Shown: positions 7,829 to 16,122 of the stretch, piece after piece
How positions within the stretch are numbered: the stretch's first letter is position 1
Layout of the letters: each line of letters begins with the position of its first letter
NCBI RefSeq assembly: GCF_041435355.1
Contig: NZ_CP108442.1
Location: forward strand, 6,942,501-7,006,500
Direction: 5' to 3'
DNA length: 64,000 nucleotides
Source: Streptomyces sp. NBC_01276
GTDB taxonomy: Bacteria > Actinomycetota > Actinomycetes > Streptomycetales > Streptomycetaceae
The notes under the pieces: model-generated
What the model was told of the DNA's origin: nothing
Databases searched by the model: none
Seen by the model: the letters and a program-made list of their open reading frames with translations, nothing else
Translations under genes and position numbers: made by a program

Positions 7829-9042
7829 CGTCCGCCGCCTTCTCCGCCGGTGAGCAGGAACTGGTGCACGTCCAGGTACCCGGAGGCGAACCCGGCCTCG
7901 CAGTAGGCGAGGTAGAAGGTCCACATCCGCCGGAACCGCTCGTCGAAGCCGAGCTCCGCCACCCGCTCGGACCGCTCCGCGAACCGTTCCCGCCACAGCC
8001 GCAGGGTCTGCGCGTAGTGGGCCCCGTAGCCCTCGCACCGTACGACCCGCAGCCCGGTGTGCGCCCGCGCCATCTCCTCCACCGCCCGCACCGAGGGCAG
8101 CATCCCGCCGGGGAAGATGTACTTCTGGATCCAGGTGTACGTGTCCTTCGTGGCCAGCATCCGTTCGTGCGGCATGGTGATCGCCTGGAGGGCCACCCGT
8201 CCGCCCGGCTCCAGCAGCCGGTCCAGCGCGCGGAAGTACGCCGGCCAGTACTCGACGCCGACCGCCTCGATCATCTCCACACTGACGATCGCGTCGTACC
8301 AGCCGTGCGCGTCCCGGTAGTCGCACAGCCGCACCTCCACCCGGTCCGCCACACCCGCCGCCGCGATCCGCCGCAGCGCCAGCTCGCGCTGCTCCCGCGA
8401 GAGCGTCAGGGTCACCACGCGGGCACCGCGCCGGGCCGCCCGGACCGCGAGTTCGCCCCAGCCCGTGCCGATCTCCAGCAGCCGGGTGTCCGGGCCCACC
8501 CCGGCCAGGTCCAGCAGCATGTCGATCTTCCGGTGCTGGGCGGCGGGGAGTTCGGCCTCCGTGGCGGGCAGGGCGCGGAACACCGCCGAGGAGTACGTCA
8601 TCGTCGGGTCGAGGAACTGGGCGAACAGTTCGTTGGACAGGTCGTAGTGCCACTCGACGTTGGTACGGGAACCGGTCCGGGTGTTGCGCCGCTCCACCGG
8701 CTGCCGGGCCGCCCACAGCCCCCGCAGCCGCTGGAGCGGAGCCGGGACCAGCGCGGAGACGTGCCCGGCCAGGACGGTCAGCACCGCCACCGGGTCGCGG
8801 GCGTCCCACTCCCCGGCGACGTACGACTCGCCGAACCCGATCAGTCCCTCCGCGGTGATCCGGCGCTCGAAGGCGGCCGGGTCGTGGACCGCCATCGCCG
8901 GCCCGCCCCGCCCCAGGAGGCCCTCGGGTCCCATGTTCACCTGGAGCGGGAGCCGGTCCAGCGCCCGGCGGATGATCAGCCGGCCCACCGCCGCCCTCGT
9001 CCGGGAACAGGGCGGCACGTCCGGAAGCGTCGTCAGCGTCAC
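7825..9042 (-). CDS. Cyclopropane-fatty-acid-synthase-like SAM methyltransferase
   Basis: The 405-residue protein has the CFA synthase architecture: an N-terminal lipid-binding region (GFGESYVAGEWDARDPVAVL), the motif HYDLSNELFAQFLDPTMTYSSAVF, the SAM site LLEIGTGWGELAVRAA and the catalytic region VSVEMIEAVG. These enzymes transfer a methyl group from SAM to the double bond of acyl chains in membrane phospholipids. With an FAD amine-oxidase-like partner two genes upstream, it resembles the methyltransferase of furan fatty acid synthesis in Rhodobacter (UfaM, from memory) as much as a true cyclopropane synthase. GTG 9042 overlaps the DUF1365 stop codon by 4 nt. Confidence 0.88.
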   Translation of the reverse strand: MTLTTLPDVPPCSRTRAAVGRLIIRRALDRLPLQVNMGPEGLLGRGGPAMAVHDPAAFERRITAEGLIGFGESYVAGEWDARDPVAVLTVLAGHVSALVPAPLQRLRGLWAARQPVERRNTRTGSRTNVEWHYDLSNELFAQFLDPTMTYSSAVFRALPATEAELPAAQHRKIDMLLDLAGVGPDTRLLEIGTGWGELAVRAARRGARVVTLTLSREQRELALRRIAAAGVADRVEVRLCDYRDAHGWYDAIVSVEMIEAVGVEYWPAYFRALDRLLEPGGRVALQAITMPHERMLATKDTYTWIQKYIFPGGMLPSVRAVEEMARAHTGLRVVRCEGYGAHYAQTLRLWRERFAERSERVAELGFDERFRRMWTFYLAYCEAGFASGYLDVHQFLLTGGEGGGR

Positions 9043-9800
9043 TTCACACCCTCCTGGGGCACGTGGCGGGGCCGCGGCAGCACGGGCAGCCCGCGCAGCC
9101 GCAGCCGGACGCCGTGGAAACGGATGCCCACCGCCACCGCGGCCGTGGGCCAGGGGCGGCGCACCAGGGCGCGCAGCAGGCCGCGCGCACCCGCGCGGCG
9201 GCGCCGGCCGCGCACGGTCGCCGTCAGCCGGGCGCCGTCGGCCCCGCCCGCCAGCCGGACCGTCAGGTCGAGGCGTTCGCCCGGCTCGGGCAGCCGCATC
9301 CGGTAGTCCCCGTCCACCTCCAGGAAGGGGGAGACGTGGAACTCCTTGGGGACGCGGGCCTCCCGGGAGGCCTCCGGGCCGAGGAGGTAGCAGTGCCGCT
9401 CCCCGTACGTGTTGTGCACCTCGGCGACGATCTGCCGCAGCGCCCCGTCCGGGCCGTGGCACCAGTACACCGAGAGCGGGTTGAAGACGTACCCGAACAC
9501 CCGGGCGTGCGCCAGCATCAGCACCCTCGACCCCGGCGGCAGAGCGGCCCCGCGCGCCGCGAGGAAGCCGTCCAGGCCGGCCCGGATCGAGGGGAGGCCG
9601 CCGCCGAAGTGGTCCCGCGCGTCGAACCGGGCCAGCGCCCGCAGCGGCGGGGGCAGCACGGGCAGCGCGTCCAGGTCCACGAGCCACAGGAAGGTGCGGT
9701 GGCGCAGGGCGTAGCGGTGCCCGCCGGTGCGCACGTGCCGGACGTCGGCCTCGTACAGCGCGCCGCCCGCCGCCCGGGGCCCGCCCGGCCCGCCCCTCAC
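9039..9800 (-). CDS. DUF1365 protein
   Basis: A 253-residue soluble protein with DUF1365 hallmarks: HRTFLWLVDLDALP near the N-terminus, ARVFGYVFNPLSVYWCHG, AEVHNTYGERHCYLL and KEFHVSPFLEV. The biochemical role of the family is not established; it is repeatedly found between FAD amine-oxidase-like and cyclopropane-synthase-like genes. That arrangement holds here, with 4-nt GTGA overlaps on both sides (start GTG 9800). A part in transferring or modifying acyl chains is inferred from context only. Confidence 0.88.
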   Translation of the reverse strand: MRGGPGGPRAAGGALYEADVRHVRTGGHRYALRHRTFLWLVDLDALPVLPPPLRALARFDARDHFGGGLPSIRAGLDGFLAARGAALPPGSRVLMLAHARVFGYVFNPLSVYWCHGPDGALRQIVAEVHNTYGERHCYLLGPEASREARVPKEFHVSPFLEVDGDYRMRLPEPGERLDLTVRLAGGADGARLTATVRGRRRRAGARGLLRALVRRPWPTAAVAVGIRFHGVRLRLRGLPVLPRPRHVPQEGVK

Positions 9801-11086
9801 CAGTCCACCCCCAGCGCGGCGGCCGCCGCCACGCCAGAACGGCAGCCGTCCTCGTGGAAGCCCCAGCCGTGGTAGGCCCCCGCGTAGGCCGTCACCGGCC
9901 CCGACAGCTCGGGCAGCCGCCGCTGCGCCGCCACCGAGTCCGGCGTGTACAGCGGGTGTTCGTAGTCCATCTCCGCCACCACCCGGTCCGGCCGCACCCG
10001 CCCGGTCCCGGCGTTCAGGGTGACCACGTACGGTTCCGGAGCCGCCAGCCCCTGGAGCCGGTCCATGTCGTAGCTGACCTGCACCGGCACCTCTTCGGCC
10101 GGCCGGCATCCGGACAGCCGGTAGTTCCAGCAGCCCCGCGCCCCCGCGGCACCCGGCAGCACGGAGCCGTCGGTGTGCAGCACCGTGCGGTTGCGGGAGT
10201 AGCGGAAGGCCCCGAGCACCGCCAGCTCGGCGTCGGTGGGGTCGGCCAGCATGCGCAGCGCCTGGTCGGCGTGGACGGCGACCACCACCGAGTCGTACGC
10301 GGCCGACGCCCCGTCGGCGGTGGTGAGCCAGACCCCGCCCGGGGTGCGGGCCAGGGACCGCACCCGGACGCCGGAACGGACCGCGCCCGGACCCAGCGCC
10401 TCGCGGACCCGCTCCACGTACCGCGCCGAACCGCCCTCGACCGTACGCCAGCTCGGGGAGCCGCCGACCGACAGCATGCCGTGGTGGGAGAGGAACCGGA
10501 ACAGGTAGCGGGCCGGATGCGCGAGCGCCCCGCCCGGCGGGCAGGACCACACCGAGGCCACCAGCGGTATCGCGAAGTGCCCGGTGAAGTACGGTCCGAA
10601 GCCGCCCCGCTCCAGGAACTCGCCCAGCGTCGGCTCCGGTCCGGCCCCGGGCGGCGTGGCCAGCAGCCGCCGGGCCCGCCGGTGGAAGACCGGCACCTGG
10701 GCGAGCATCCGCAGGTAGGCGGGCCGCAGCGCGCTCCCGGGCCGGGCGAACAGCCCCCTCGGCCCGCGCGCCCCCGCGTACTCCAGCCCGCAGCCCTCGC
10801 AGTGCACCGACAGGCTCATGGTCGTGGGACGGGTGGCCACTCCCAGCTCACCGAAGAGCCGCAGCAGGTGCGGGTAGGTGCGGTCGTTGTGGACGATGAA
10901 ACCGGAATCGACACCCCGGACCAGGCCGTCGGGGCCCTTCACCGGATGGGTGTGGGCGTGCCCGCCCAGCCGGTCGTCGGCCTCGTACAGGGTCACCGCA
11001 TGGCTCCTGGCCAGCACGTACGCCGCCGTCAGCCCGGACACGCCCCCGCCGATCACGGCCGTGCGCGGTCGTCCTCGCTCGGTCAT
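9797..11086 (-). CDS. FAD-dependent amine-oxidase-like desaturase (COG2907 type)
   Basis: A 429-residue flavoprotein with an N-terminal FAD motif AVIGGGVSGLTAAYVLA (residues 10-26) and the DDRLGGHAHTHPV segment typical of the COG2907 group, then VDSGFIVHNDRTYPHL. The C-terminus (TPDSVAAQRRLPELSGPVTAYAGAYHGWGFHEDGCRSG) closes the FAD site. Relatives include carotenoid and phytoene desaturase-like oxidases. In Rhodobacter sphaeroides, as I recall, such a protein (UfaD) and a CFA-like methyltransferase convert 18:1 acyl chains to methylated diene precursors of furan fatty acids. It is the first gene of the leftward operon; ATG 11086 is preceded by GAAGGAGGG. Confidence 0.85.
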   Translation of the reverse strand: MTERGRPRTAVIGGGVSGLTAAYVLARSHAVTLYEADDRLGGHAHTHPVKGPDGLVRGVDSGFIVHNDRTYPHLLRLFGELGVATRPTTMSLSVHCEGCGLEYAGARGPRGLFARPGSALRPAYLRMLAQVPVFHRRARRLLATPPGAGPEPTLGEFLERGGFGPYFTGHFAIPLVASVWSCPPGGALAHPARYLFRFLSHHGMLSVGGSPSWRTVEGGSARYVERVREALGPGAVRSGVRVRSLARTPGGVWLTTADGASAAYDSVVVAVHADQALRMLADPTDAELAVLGAFRYSRNRTVLHTDGSVLPGAAGARGCWNYRLSGCRPAEEVPVQVSYDMDRLQGLAAPEPYVVTLNAGTGRVRPDRVVAEMDYEHPLYTPDSVAAQRRLPELSGPVTAYAGAYHGWGFHEDGCRSGVAAAAALGVDW

Positions 11087-11212
11087 CTCGCTCCCTCCTT
11101 CACGCTCACTTCGGAGCCGGAGGGGGTGTCGGATGTGTCGTGGGGCGAAACCGTACGGAGGAAGGCAGGCTGGGTCCCGTACACGCCGCCCCCGGTGCGC
11201 CGGAGCGTCACC

Positions 11213-11233
11213 GACGCCTCACCGTGAGGCGTC
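11213..11233. promoter_or_regulatory. Perfect palindrome in the divergent promoter region
   Basis: Arms GACGCCTCAC and GTGAGGCGTC flank one central C, giving a 21-nt perfect inverted repeat. It lies near the middle of the 277-nt region between the divergent operons starting at 11086 and 11364, where a shared operator is expected. The LitR-like regulator or another dimeric factor could bind; the binder is not known. Confidence 0.5.
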
Positions 11234-11363
11234 ACCGTCCGGGAGGGCCGCGCCGGGTCCGGCCCCGCCGCATCCGAAAGCGCCGCTCCACCCGAATTCC
11301 CTACGGGCCCGTGAGGGGCCCGGGGGCGGCCGACGGCGGGGGAACGACGAGCGGAGACAGCCC

Positions 11364-13034
11364 ATGACAGGCGCGCACTGCCTGGTCACCGGGGCCACCG
11401 GATACATCGGAGGCCGCCTGGTGCCCGAACTCCTCGACTCCGGACACCGCGTCCGCTGCCTGGCCCGCTCCCCGGAGCGGCTGCGCGACCACCCCTGGGC
11501 CGGCCGCGCCGAGGTGGTGCGCGGGGACGTCACCGACCCCGCGTCGCTGGCGGCGGCCCTGCGCGGCATCGACGTCGCCTACTACCTCGTCCACGCCCTC
11601 GGCACCGGCCACGGCTTCGAGGACCGCGACCGCGCCGCCGCCCGGACCTTCGCCGAAGAGGCCCGCGCGGCCGGAGTCCGCCGGATCGTCTACCTCGGCG
11701 GCCTCGTTCCCGCGGACGTACCCCGCGACGCGCTCTCCCCGCACCTGCGCTCGCGCGCCGAGGTCGGTGAGATCCTCCTCGCCTCCGGGGTGCCCACCAC
11801 CGTCCTGCGCGCCGCCGTCATCATCGGCTCCGGCTCCGCCTCCTTCGAGATGCTGCGCTACCTCACCGAGCGGCTGCCCGTCATGGTCACCCCCAGCTGG
11901 GTCGGCACCCGCATCCAGCCCATCGCCGTCCGCGACGTCCTGCGCTACCTCGTCGGCAGCGCCGCCATGCCCCCCGAGGTCAGCCGGACCTTCGACATCG
12001 GCGGACCGGACGTGGTCACGTACGAGGAGATGATGCGCCGCTACGCCGTCGTGGCCGAGCTTCCCAAACGGCTCATCGTGCGCGTCCCCATGCTGACGCC
12101 GCGGCTCTCCAGCCACTGGATCGGTCTCGTCACGCCCGTCCCGCGCTCGCTCGCCCGGCCGCTCGCCGAATCCCTGCGCCACGAGGTGGTCTGCGACGAG
12201 CACGACATCGCCGCCTACGTCCCCGACCCGCCCGGCTCCCCGATCGGCTTCGACCAGGCCCTCGCACTGGCCCTCCAGCGGGTGCGCGAGGCCAAGGTCA
12301 CCACCCGCTGGTCCTCCGCCTCCCTGCCCGGCGCGCCCAGCGACCCGCTGCCCACCGACCCCGACTGGGCGGGCGGCAGCCTCTACACCGACGAGCGGGA
12401 ACTGCCCGTCGACGCCCCGCCGGACGCGCTGTGGCGGGTGGTGGAGGGCATCGGCGGGGAGAACGGCTGGTACTCCTTCCCCCTGGCCTGGGCCGTACGG
12501 GGCTGGCTGGACCGGCTCGTCGGAGGGGCCGGCATCCGGCGCGGCCGCCGCGACGCCGCCCGGCTCCGGGTGGGCGACTCCCTCGACTTCTGGCGGGTCG
12601 AGGAGATCGAAGCGGGCCGTCTGCTGCGGCTGCGCGCCGAGATGCGGCTGCCGGGGCTGGCCTGGCTGGAGCTGTACGCCGACCCGCGCGCGTCCGGCTC
12701 CGCCGCGGCCCCGGGCCCTTCCCCGGCCCCGGGCCCGTCCGCGGCCCCCGCCCCGCCGCGCGCCCTGTACCGGCAGCGGGCCCTGTTCCACCCGCACGGG
12801 CTGCTCGGACACCTGTACTGGTGGAGCGTCTCCCCCTTCCACGCCGTCGTCTTCGGCGGCATGGCCCGCAACATCGCCGGCGCCGCCGAACGGGCCGCGT
12901 CGGGATCCGGGCCCGCGCCGTCCCCCGCCCCCGGGCCCGCTTCACCCCCCGCAGCCGCATCCGGAACGGCCCCCCGCGCAGAAGAACCCCCGACAACCGA
13001 TGCCCACAGCCCTGACGCGGAGCCGAGAGCATGA
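11364..13034 (+). CDS. NAD(P)-binding epimerase with C-terminal DUF2867 (SRPBCC-like) domain
   Basis: A 556-residue two-domain protein. The first half is an atypical short-chain dehydrogenase/NmrA-like fold with VTGATGYIGGRLVPELLDSG at residues 6-25 and AYYLVHALGTG near 75. The second half (DERELPVDAPPDALWRVVEG to YWWSVSPFHAVVFGGMARNIA) matches the DUF2867 lipid-binding-like domain. A proline/alanine-rich low-complexity stretch interrupts the second domain and another forms the tail. The ATG at 11364 has GGAG about 8 nt upstream. It heads the rightward operon, overlapping the photolyase start by 4 nt (ATGA). Function is unproved; context suggests lipid or pigment modification. Confidence 0.83.
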   Translation: MTGAHCLVTGATGYIGGRLVPELLDSGHRVRCLARSPERLRDHPWAGRAEVVRGDVTDPASLAAALRGIDVAYYLVHALGTGHGFEDRDRAAARTFAEEARAAGVRRIVYLGGLVPADVPRDALSPHLRSRAEVGEILLASGVPTTVLRAAVIIGSGSASFEMLRYLTERLPVMVTPSWVGTRIQPIAVRDVLRYLVGSAAMPPEVSRTFDIGGPDVVTYEEMMRRYAVVAELPKRLIVRVPMLTPRLSSHWIGLVTPVPRSLARPLAESLRHEVVCDEHDIAAYVPDPPGSPIGFDQALALALQRVREAKVTTRWSSASLPGAPSDPLPTDPDWAGGSLYTDERELPVDAPPDALWRVVEGIGGENGWYSFPLAWAVRGWLDRLVGGAGIRRGRRDAARLRVGDSLDFWRVEEIEAGRLLRLRAEMRLPGLAWLELYADPRASGSAAAPGPSPAPGPSAAPAPPRALYRQRALFHPHGLLGHLYWWSVSPFHAVVFGGMARNIAGAAERAASGSGPAPSPAPGPASPPAAASGTAPRAEEPPTTDAHSPDAEPRA

Positions 13035-14416
13035 ACACCGCCGTGGTCCTGTACACCTCCGACCTGCGCCTGCACGACCATCCACCCCTGCGGGCCGCCC
13101 TCTCCTCCGGCGACCGGGTCGTCCCGCTCTTCGTCCGCGACCGCGTCATCGAGGACTCCGCCTTCGCCGCGCCCAACCGGCTGGCCTTCCTCGCCGACTG
13201 CCTCGCCGACCTCGACGCCGCCCTGCGCGAGCGCGGAGGCCGCCTCCTGCTGCGCTCCGGGGACGTCGTCGCCGAGGTCTGCGCCCTGGTCCAGGAAGCC
13301 GACGCCGACGAGGTGCACATGGCCGCCGGGGTCAGCGGCTACGCCCACGCCCGCGAGGAACGCCTGCGCGAGGCCCTCGAAGCCCAGGGCCGACGGCTCT
13401 ACGTCCACGACACCGTGGTCACCGCGGTGGCCCCGGGGACGGTGCTGCCGTCGGGCTCCCGAGCCGACCACTTCGCCGTCTTCACCCCGTACCTGCGCCG
13501 CTGGACGGAACTGCCCCTCAGGCCGGTCGAGCCCGCGCCCCGCACCGTACGGGTCCCCGAAGACCTGGGCTCCGAGCCGCTGCCCCGCCGCTCCGCCGTC
13601 ACCGGCACCTCCCCGGGCCTCGCCCGCGGCGGCGAGACCGAGGCCCGCCGGCTGCTGACCAACTGGCTCCGCTCGGGCATCACCCGGTACGAGGACACCC
13701 ACGACGACCTCGCCGGCGACGCCACTTCGAAGCTCTCCCCGCACCTGCACTTCGGCACCCTCTCGCCCACCGAGGCCGTCCACCGCGCCCGCGCCGCGGG
13801 CGGCCCCGGCGCCGAGGCCTTCGTCCGCCAGCTGTGCTGGCGCGACTTCCACCACCAGGTCCTCGCCGCCCGCCCCGACACCGCGAACGAGGACTACCGG
13901 GCCCGCCAGGACCGCTGGCGCACCGGACCCGACGCCGAGGAAGAGGTCCAGGCCTGGAAGGACGGCCGCACCGGCTACCCGGTCGTCGACGCCGCCATGC
14001 GCCAGCTGCGCCACGAGGGCTGGATGCACAACCGGGGCCGCCTGCTGGCCGCCAGCTTCCTCGCCAAGACCCTCTACGTGGACTGGCGCACCGGCGCCCG
14101 CCACTTCATGGACCTCCTCGTCGACGGGGACGTGGCCAACAACCAGCTCAACTGGCAGTGGGTGGCCGGCACCGGCACCGACGCCCGCCCCAACCGCGTC
14201 CTCAACCCCGTCCGCCAGGGCCTGCGCTACGACCCCGAGGGCCGCTACGTCCACCGCTGGGTGCCCGAACTCGCCGACCTGCCCGCGCCCCGCGTCCACG
14301 AGCCCTGGCGGCTGCCCGGCCTGGAACGGGCCCGCTTCGACTACCCGGACCCCGTCGTGGACCTCGCCGACGGCCTCGGCCGCTTCCGCGAGGGGCGGCC
14401 CGGCACCGTATCGTGA
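13031..14416 (+). CDS. phr: Class I CPD photolyase/cryptochrome family
   Basis: The 461-residue protein has an N-terminal antenna-binding domain (VVLYTSDLRLHDHPPL) and a C-terminal FAD domain with TSKLSPHLHFGTLSPTEAVHR, FVRQLCWRDFHHQVL, WKDGRTGYPVVDAAMRQLRHEGWMHNR and the block VANNQLNWQWVAGTGTDARP. These residues bind FAD and the pyrimidine dimer in DNA-repair photolyases, so light-driven repair of UV lesions is the likely activity. Its stop codon overlaps the LitR-like start by 4 nt and its own start overlaps the DUF2867 gene, so it is expected to be induced with them, by light. Confidence 0.92.
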   Translation: MNTAVVLYTSDLRLHDHPPLRAALSSGDRVVPLFVRDRVIEDSAFAAPNRLAFLADCLADLDAALRERGGRLLLRSGDVVAEVCALVQEADADEVHMAAGVSGYAHAREERLREALEAQGRRLYVHDTVVTAVAPGTVLPSGSRADHFAVFTPYLRRWTELPLRPVEPAPRTVRVPEDLGSEPLPRRSAVTGTSPGLARGGETEARRLLTNWLRSGITRYEDTHDDLAGDATSKLSPHLHFGTLSPTEAVHRARAAGGPGAEAFVRQLCWRDFHHQVLAARPDTANEDYRARQDRWRTGPDAEEEVQAWKDGRTGYPVVDAAMRQLRHEGWMHNRGRLLAASFLAKTLYVDWRTGARHFMDLLVDGDVANNQLNWQWVAGTGTDARPNRVLNPVRQGLRYDPEGRYVHRWVPELADLPAPRVHEPWRLPGLERARFDYPDPVVDLADGLGRFREGRPGTVS

Positions 14417-15459
14417 GCCGGGTGGACCCCGTGCCGGCCCCCGTGCCGCCGCCCCCCGAACCCGCCCTGAGCACGGGCGCCGTCGCCCGCCGCCTGGGGG
14501 TCTCGCCGACCACCCTGCGCTCCTGGGAACGCCGCTACGCCATCGGCCCGGCCCGCCGCGAGGACGGCCGGCACCGCCGCTGGACCCCCGAGGACATCGC
14601 CCGCCTCGACGAGATGTGCCGGCTCACCGCGCGGGGCGTGCCCCCGTCCGAGGCGGCGCGGGCCGCGCTCGGCGAAGCACCCGCCGCCCGCGCGGGGGAG
14701 GAGGCGGCGGCCGTGACGCCGGGCGGGCCCGGGGCCCTCCCCCTCGGGGAGGTGCGGCCGGAGGCCAGGGGGCTCGCGCGGGCCGCCGTACGCCTGGACG
14801 CGCCGGCGGTGGCGGACCTGCTGGAGGCCGCTGTCGCGGAACACGGCCCGGTCACCGCGTGGGAGGAGATCATCGCGCCGACCCTGCACGCCGTGGGCCG
14901 CAAATGGGCCTCGGCGGGGGAGCGGTACGTCGAGGTGGAGCACCTGCTGTCCTGGCACGTCTCCGCCGCCCTGCACCGGGTGCGTCCCGCCCCCGAGCGG
15001 GCGCACACACCCCCGGTGCTCCTCGCCTGCGCGCCCGGAGAGCTGCACAGCCTGCCGATCGAGGCACTGGCCGCCGCGCTCGGGGAACTGGGCGTGCCGG
15101 TACGGATGTTCGGCCCGGCCCTGCCCGCCGAGGCGCTGCGGGACGCGGTACGGCGTACCGGGCCCTGCGCGGCCGTGCTCTGGTCGCAGTCCCGTACGAC
15201 GGCGGACCGGACCCTGGCCCGTTCGGTGGCCGGCATCGCGTGGGGGCCGCCCGGGGCGCGGGGCCAGTCGGCGCTGCTGCTGGCCGGACCCGGCTGGGAC
15301 GGGCCGCATCCGCAGCCGCGCACCGAGCGGCTGTTCGGGCTGCGGTCGGGCGTCGCCGTCATCGCGGCGCTGGCAGCCGGGCCGGGACCGGGGCAGCGGG
15401 CCGGTCGGGGTCCAGCGCCTGCCGCAGGACGCGCAGCGCCCGCCGCATGTGGCTCTTGA
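14413..15459 (+). CDS. litR: LitR/CarH-type MerR regulator with B12-binding domain
   Basis: A 348-residue protein. The N-terminal MerR helix-turn-helix is STGAVARRLGVSPTTLRSWERRYAIGPARREDGRHRRW (about residues 18-58). After a linker, a helical cap contains Trp165 and Glu176-His177 in KWASAGERYVEVEHLLSWH, and a Rossmann-like cobalamin domain contains Glu210-x-His212 in CAPGELHSLPIEAL; His212 would be the lower axial ligand of cobalamin. LitR/CarH proteins bind DNA as oligomers in the dark with adenosylcobalamin and release it when light breaks the Co-C bond. Its GTG start overlaps the photolyase stop. The last 101 nt overlap the converging ECF sigma gene. Confidence 0.87.
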   Translation: MSRVDPVPAPVPPPPEPALSTGAVARRLGVSPTTLRSWERRYAIGPARREDGRHRRWTPEDIARLDEMCRLTARGVPPSEAARAALGEAPAARAGEEAAAVTPGGPGALPLGEVRPEARGLARAAVRLDAPAVADLLEAAVAEHGPVTAWEEIIAPTLHAVGRKWASAGERYVEVEHLLSWHVSAALHRVRPAPERAHTPPVLLACAPGELHSLPIEALAAALGELGVPVRMFGPALPAEALRDAVRRTGPCAAVLWSQSRTTADRTLARSVAGIAWGPPGARGQSALLLAGPGWDGPHPQPRTERLFGLRSGVAVIAALAAGPGPGQRAGRGPAPAAGRAAPAACGS

Positions 15460-15994
15460 CGGTGCCCAGCGGGAGCCCGGTGCGGGCGGCGATCTGGCTC
15501 TGGCTCAGGTCGGCGTAGAACGCCAGCCACAGCACGTGCCGCTGCGCCGACGGCAGCCGGGCCAGCTCCCCGGCCACCAGCAGCCGGTCCAGGGCCTGTT
15601 CCGGGCCGGGCCATCCGGCCGCGCCGTGCGTGCCGGGGTGCGGGCCGGGCGGGTGCGGCCCGTCGGCGAGGGCGACGGCGGCGGCCGCAACCGTACGGGC
15701 CCGCCGGGCACGGGCCTCCAGGGCGTCGGCCACCTTGTGCCGGGTGATCCCGGTGAGCCAGGCGCCGAGCCCGCCCGGACCGGGCCGGTAGCCGTCGCGG
15801 CCGCGCCAGGCTGCCAGGAACACCTGCTGGGTCACGTCCTCGGCCTCGCGGTCGTCGCCCAGGGAACGCCGGGCCAGGGAGTGCACCAGGGGCCGCCAGC
15901 GCCGGTAGACCGCCTCCACGGCGCCCTCGTCCCCCGCCGCGAACCCGGCGGAGAGGGCGGTGTCCCGTTCGATGGTGCGGGGAGGGTCGTCCAT
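15359..15994 (-). CDS. ECF RNA polymerase sigma factor, LitS-like by position
   Basis: A 211-residue ECF sigma factor. Sigma region 2 covers AAGDEGAVEAVYRRWRPLVHSLARRSLGDDREAEDVTQQVFLAAWR, and region 4 covers LARLPSAQRHVLWLAFYADLSQSQIAARTGLPLGTVKSHMRRALRVLRQAL. No anti-sigma gene is next to it. Light-induced carotenogenesis in Streptomyces coelicolor uses a LitR-LitS pair, so this factor is a good candidate to read the photolyase and fatty-acid operons; that is inference from position. ATG 15994 is used. The 3' end overlaps the LitR-like gene tail to tail. Confidence 0.88.
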   Translation of the reverse strand: MDDPPRTIERDTALSAGFAAGDEGAVEAVYRRWRPLVHSLARRSLGDDREAEDVTQQVFLAAWRGRDGYRPGPGGLGAWLTGITRHKVADALEARARRARTVAAAAVALADGPHPPGPHPGTHGAAGWPGPEQALDRLLVAGELARLPSAQRHVLWLAFYADLSQSQIAARTGLPLGTVKSHMRRALRVLRQALDPDRPAAPVPARLPAPR

Positions 15995-16018
15995 GCCACG
16001 AGCGTCGCCACCACCGGG

Positions 16019-16043
16019 GACGGAGGAAAGTTGCAGCGTTTTC
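16019..16043 (-). promoter_or_regulatory. Candidate ECF-type promoter for the sigma factor gene
   Basis: On the minus strand GAAAAC (16043-16038) is followed after 15 nt by CGTC (16022-16019), close to the GGAAC/CGTC pattern of ECF-dependent promoters, about 25 nt ahead of the sigma gene start at 15994. It would allow autoregulation. The match is short and could be chance. Confidence 0.35.
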
Positions 16044-16122
16044 GCAGCGAATGACGGCAGGGGCGCGAACGGGCCGCAGGGGCCGACGGTGCGCGCACGG
16101 CCGCAGGGGCGCGGTCGCCGGG

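Noticed and set aside
7825..15994. Carotenoid biosynthesis cluster near the LitR-like gene
   Set aside because: No phytoene synthase, phytoene desaturase or cyclase gene is in the block; the amine-oxidase-like gene fits COG2907 better than a phytoene desaturase.
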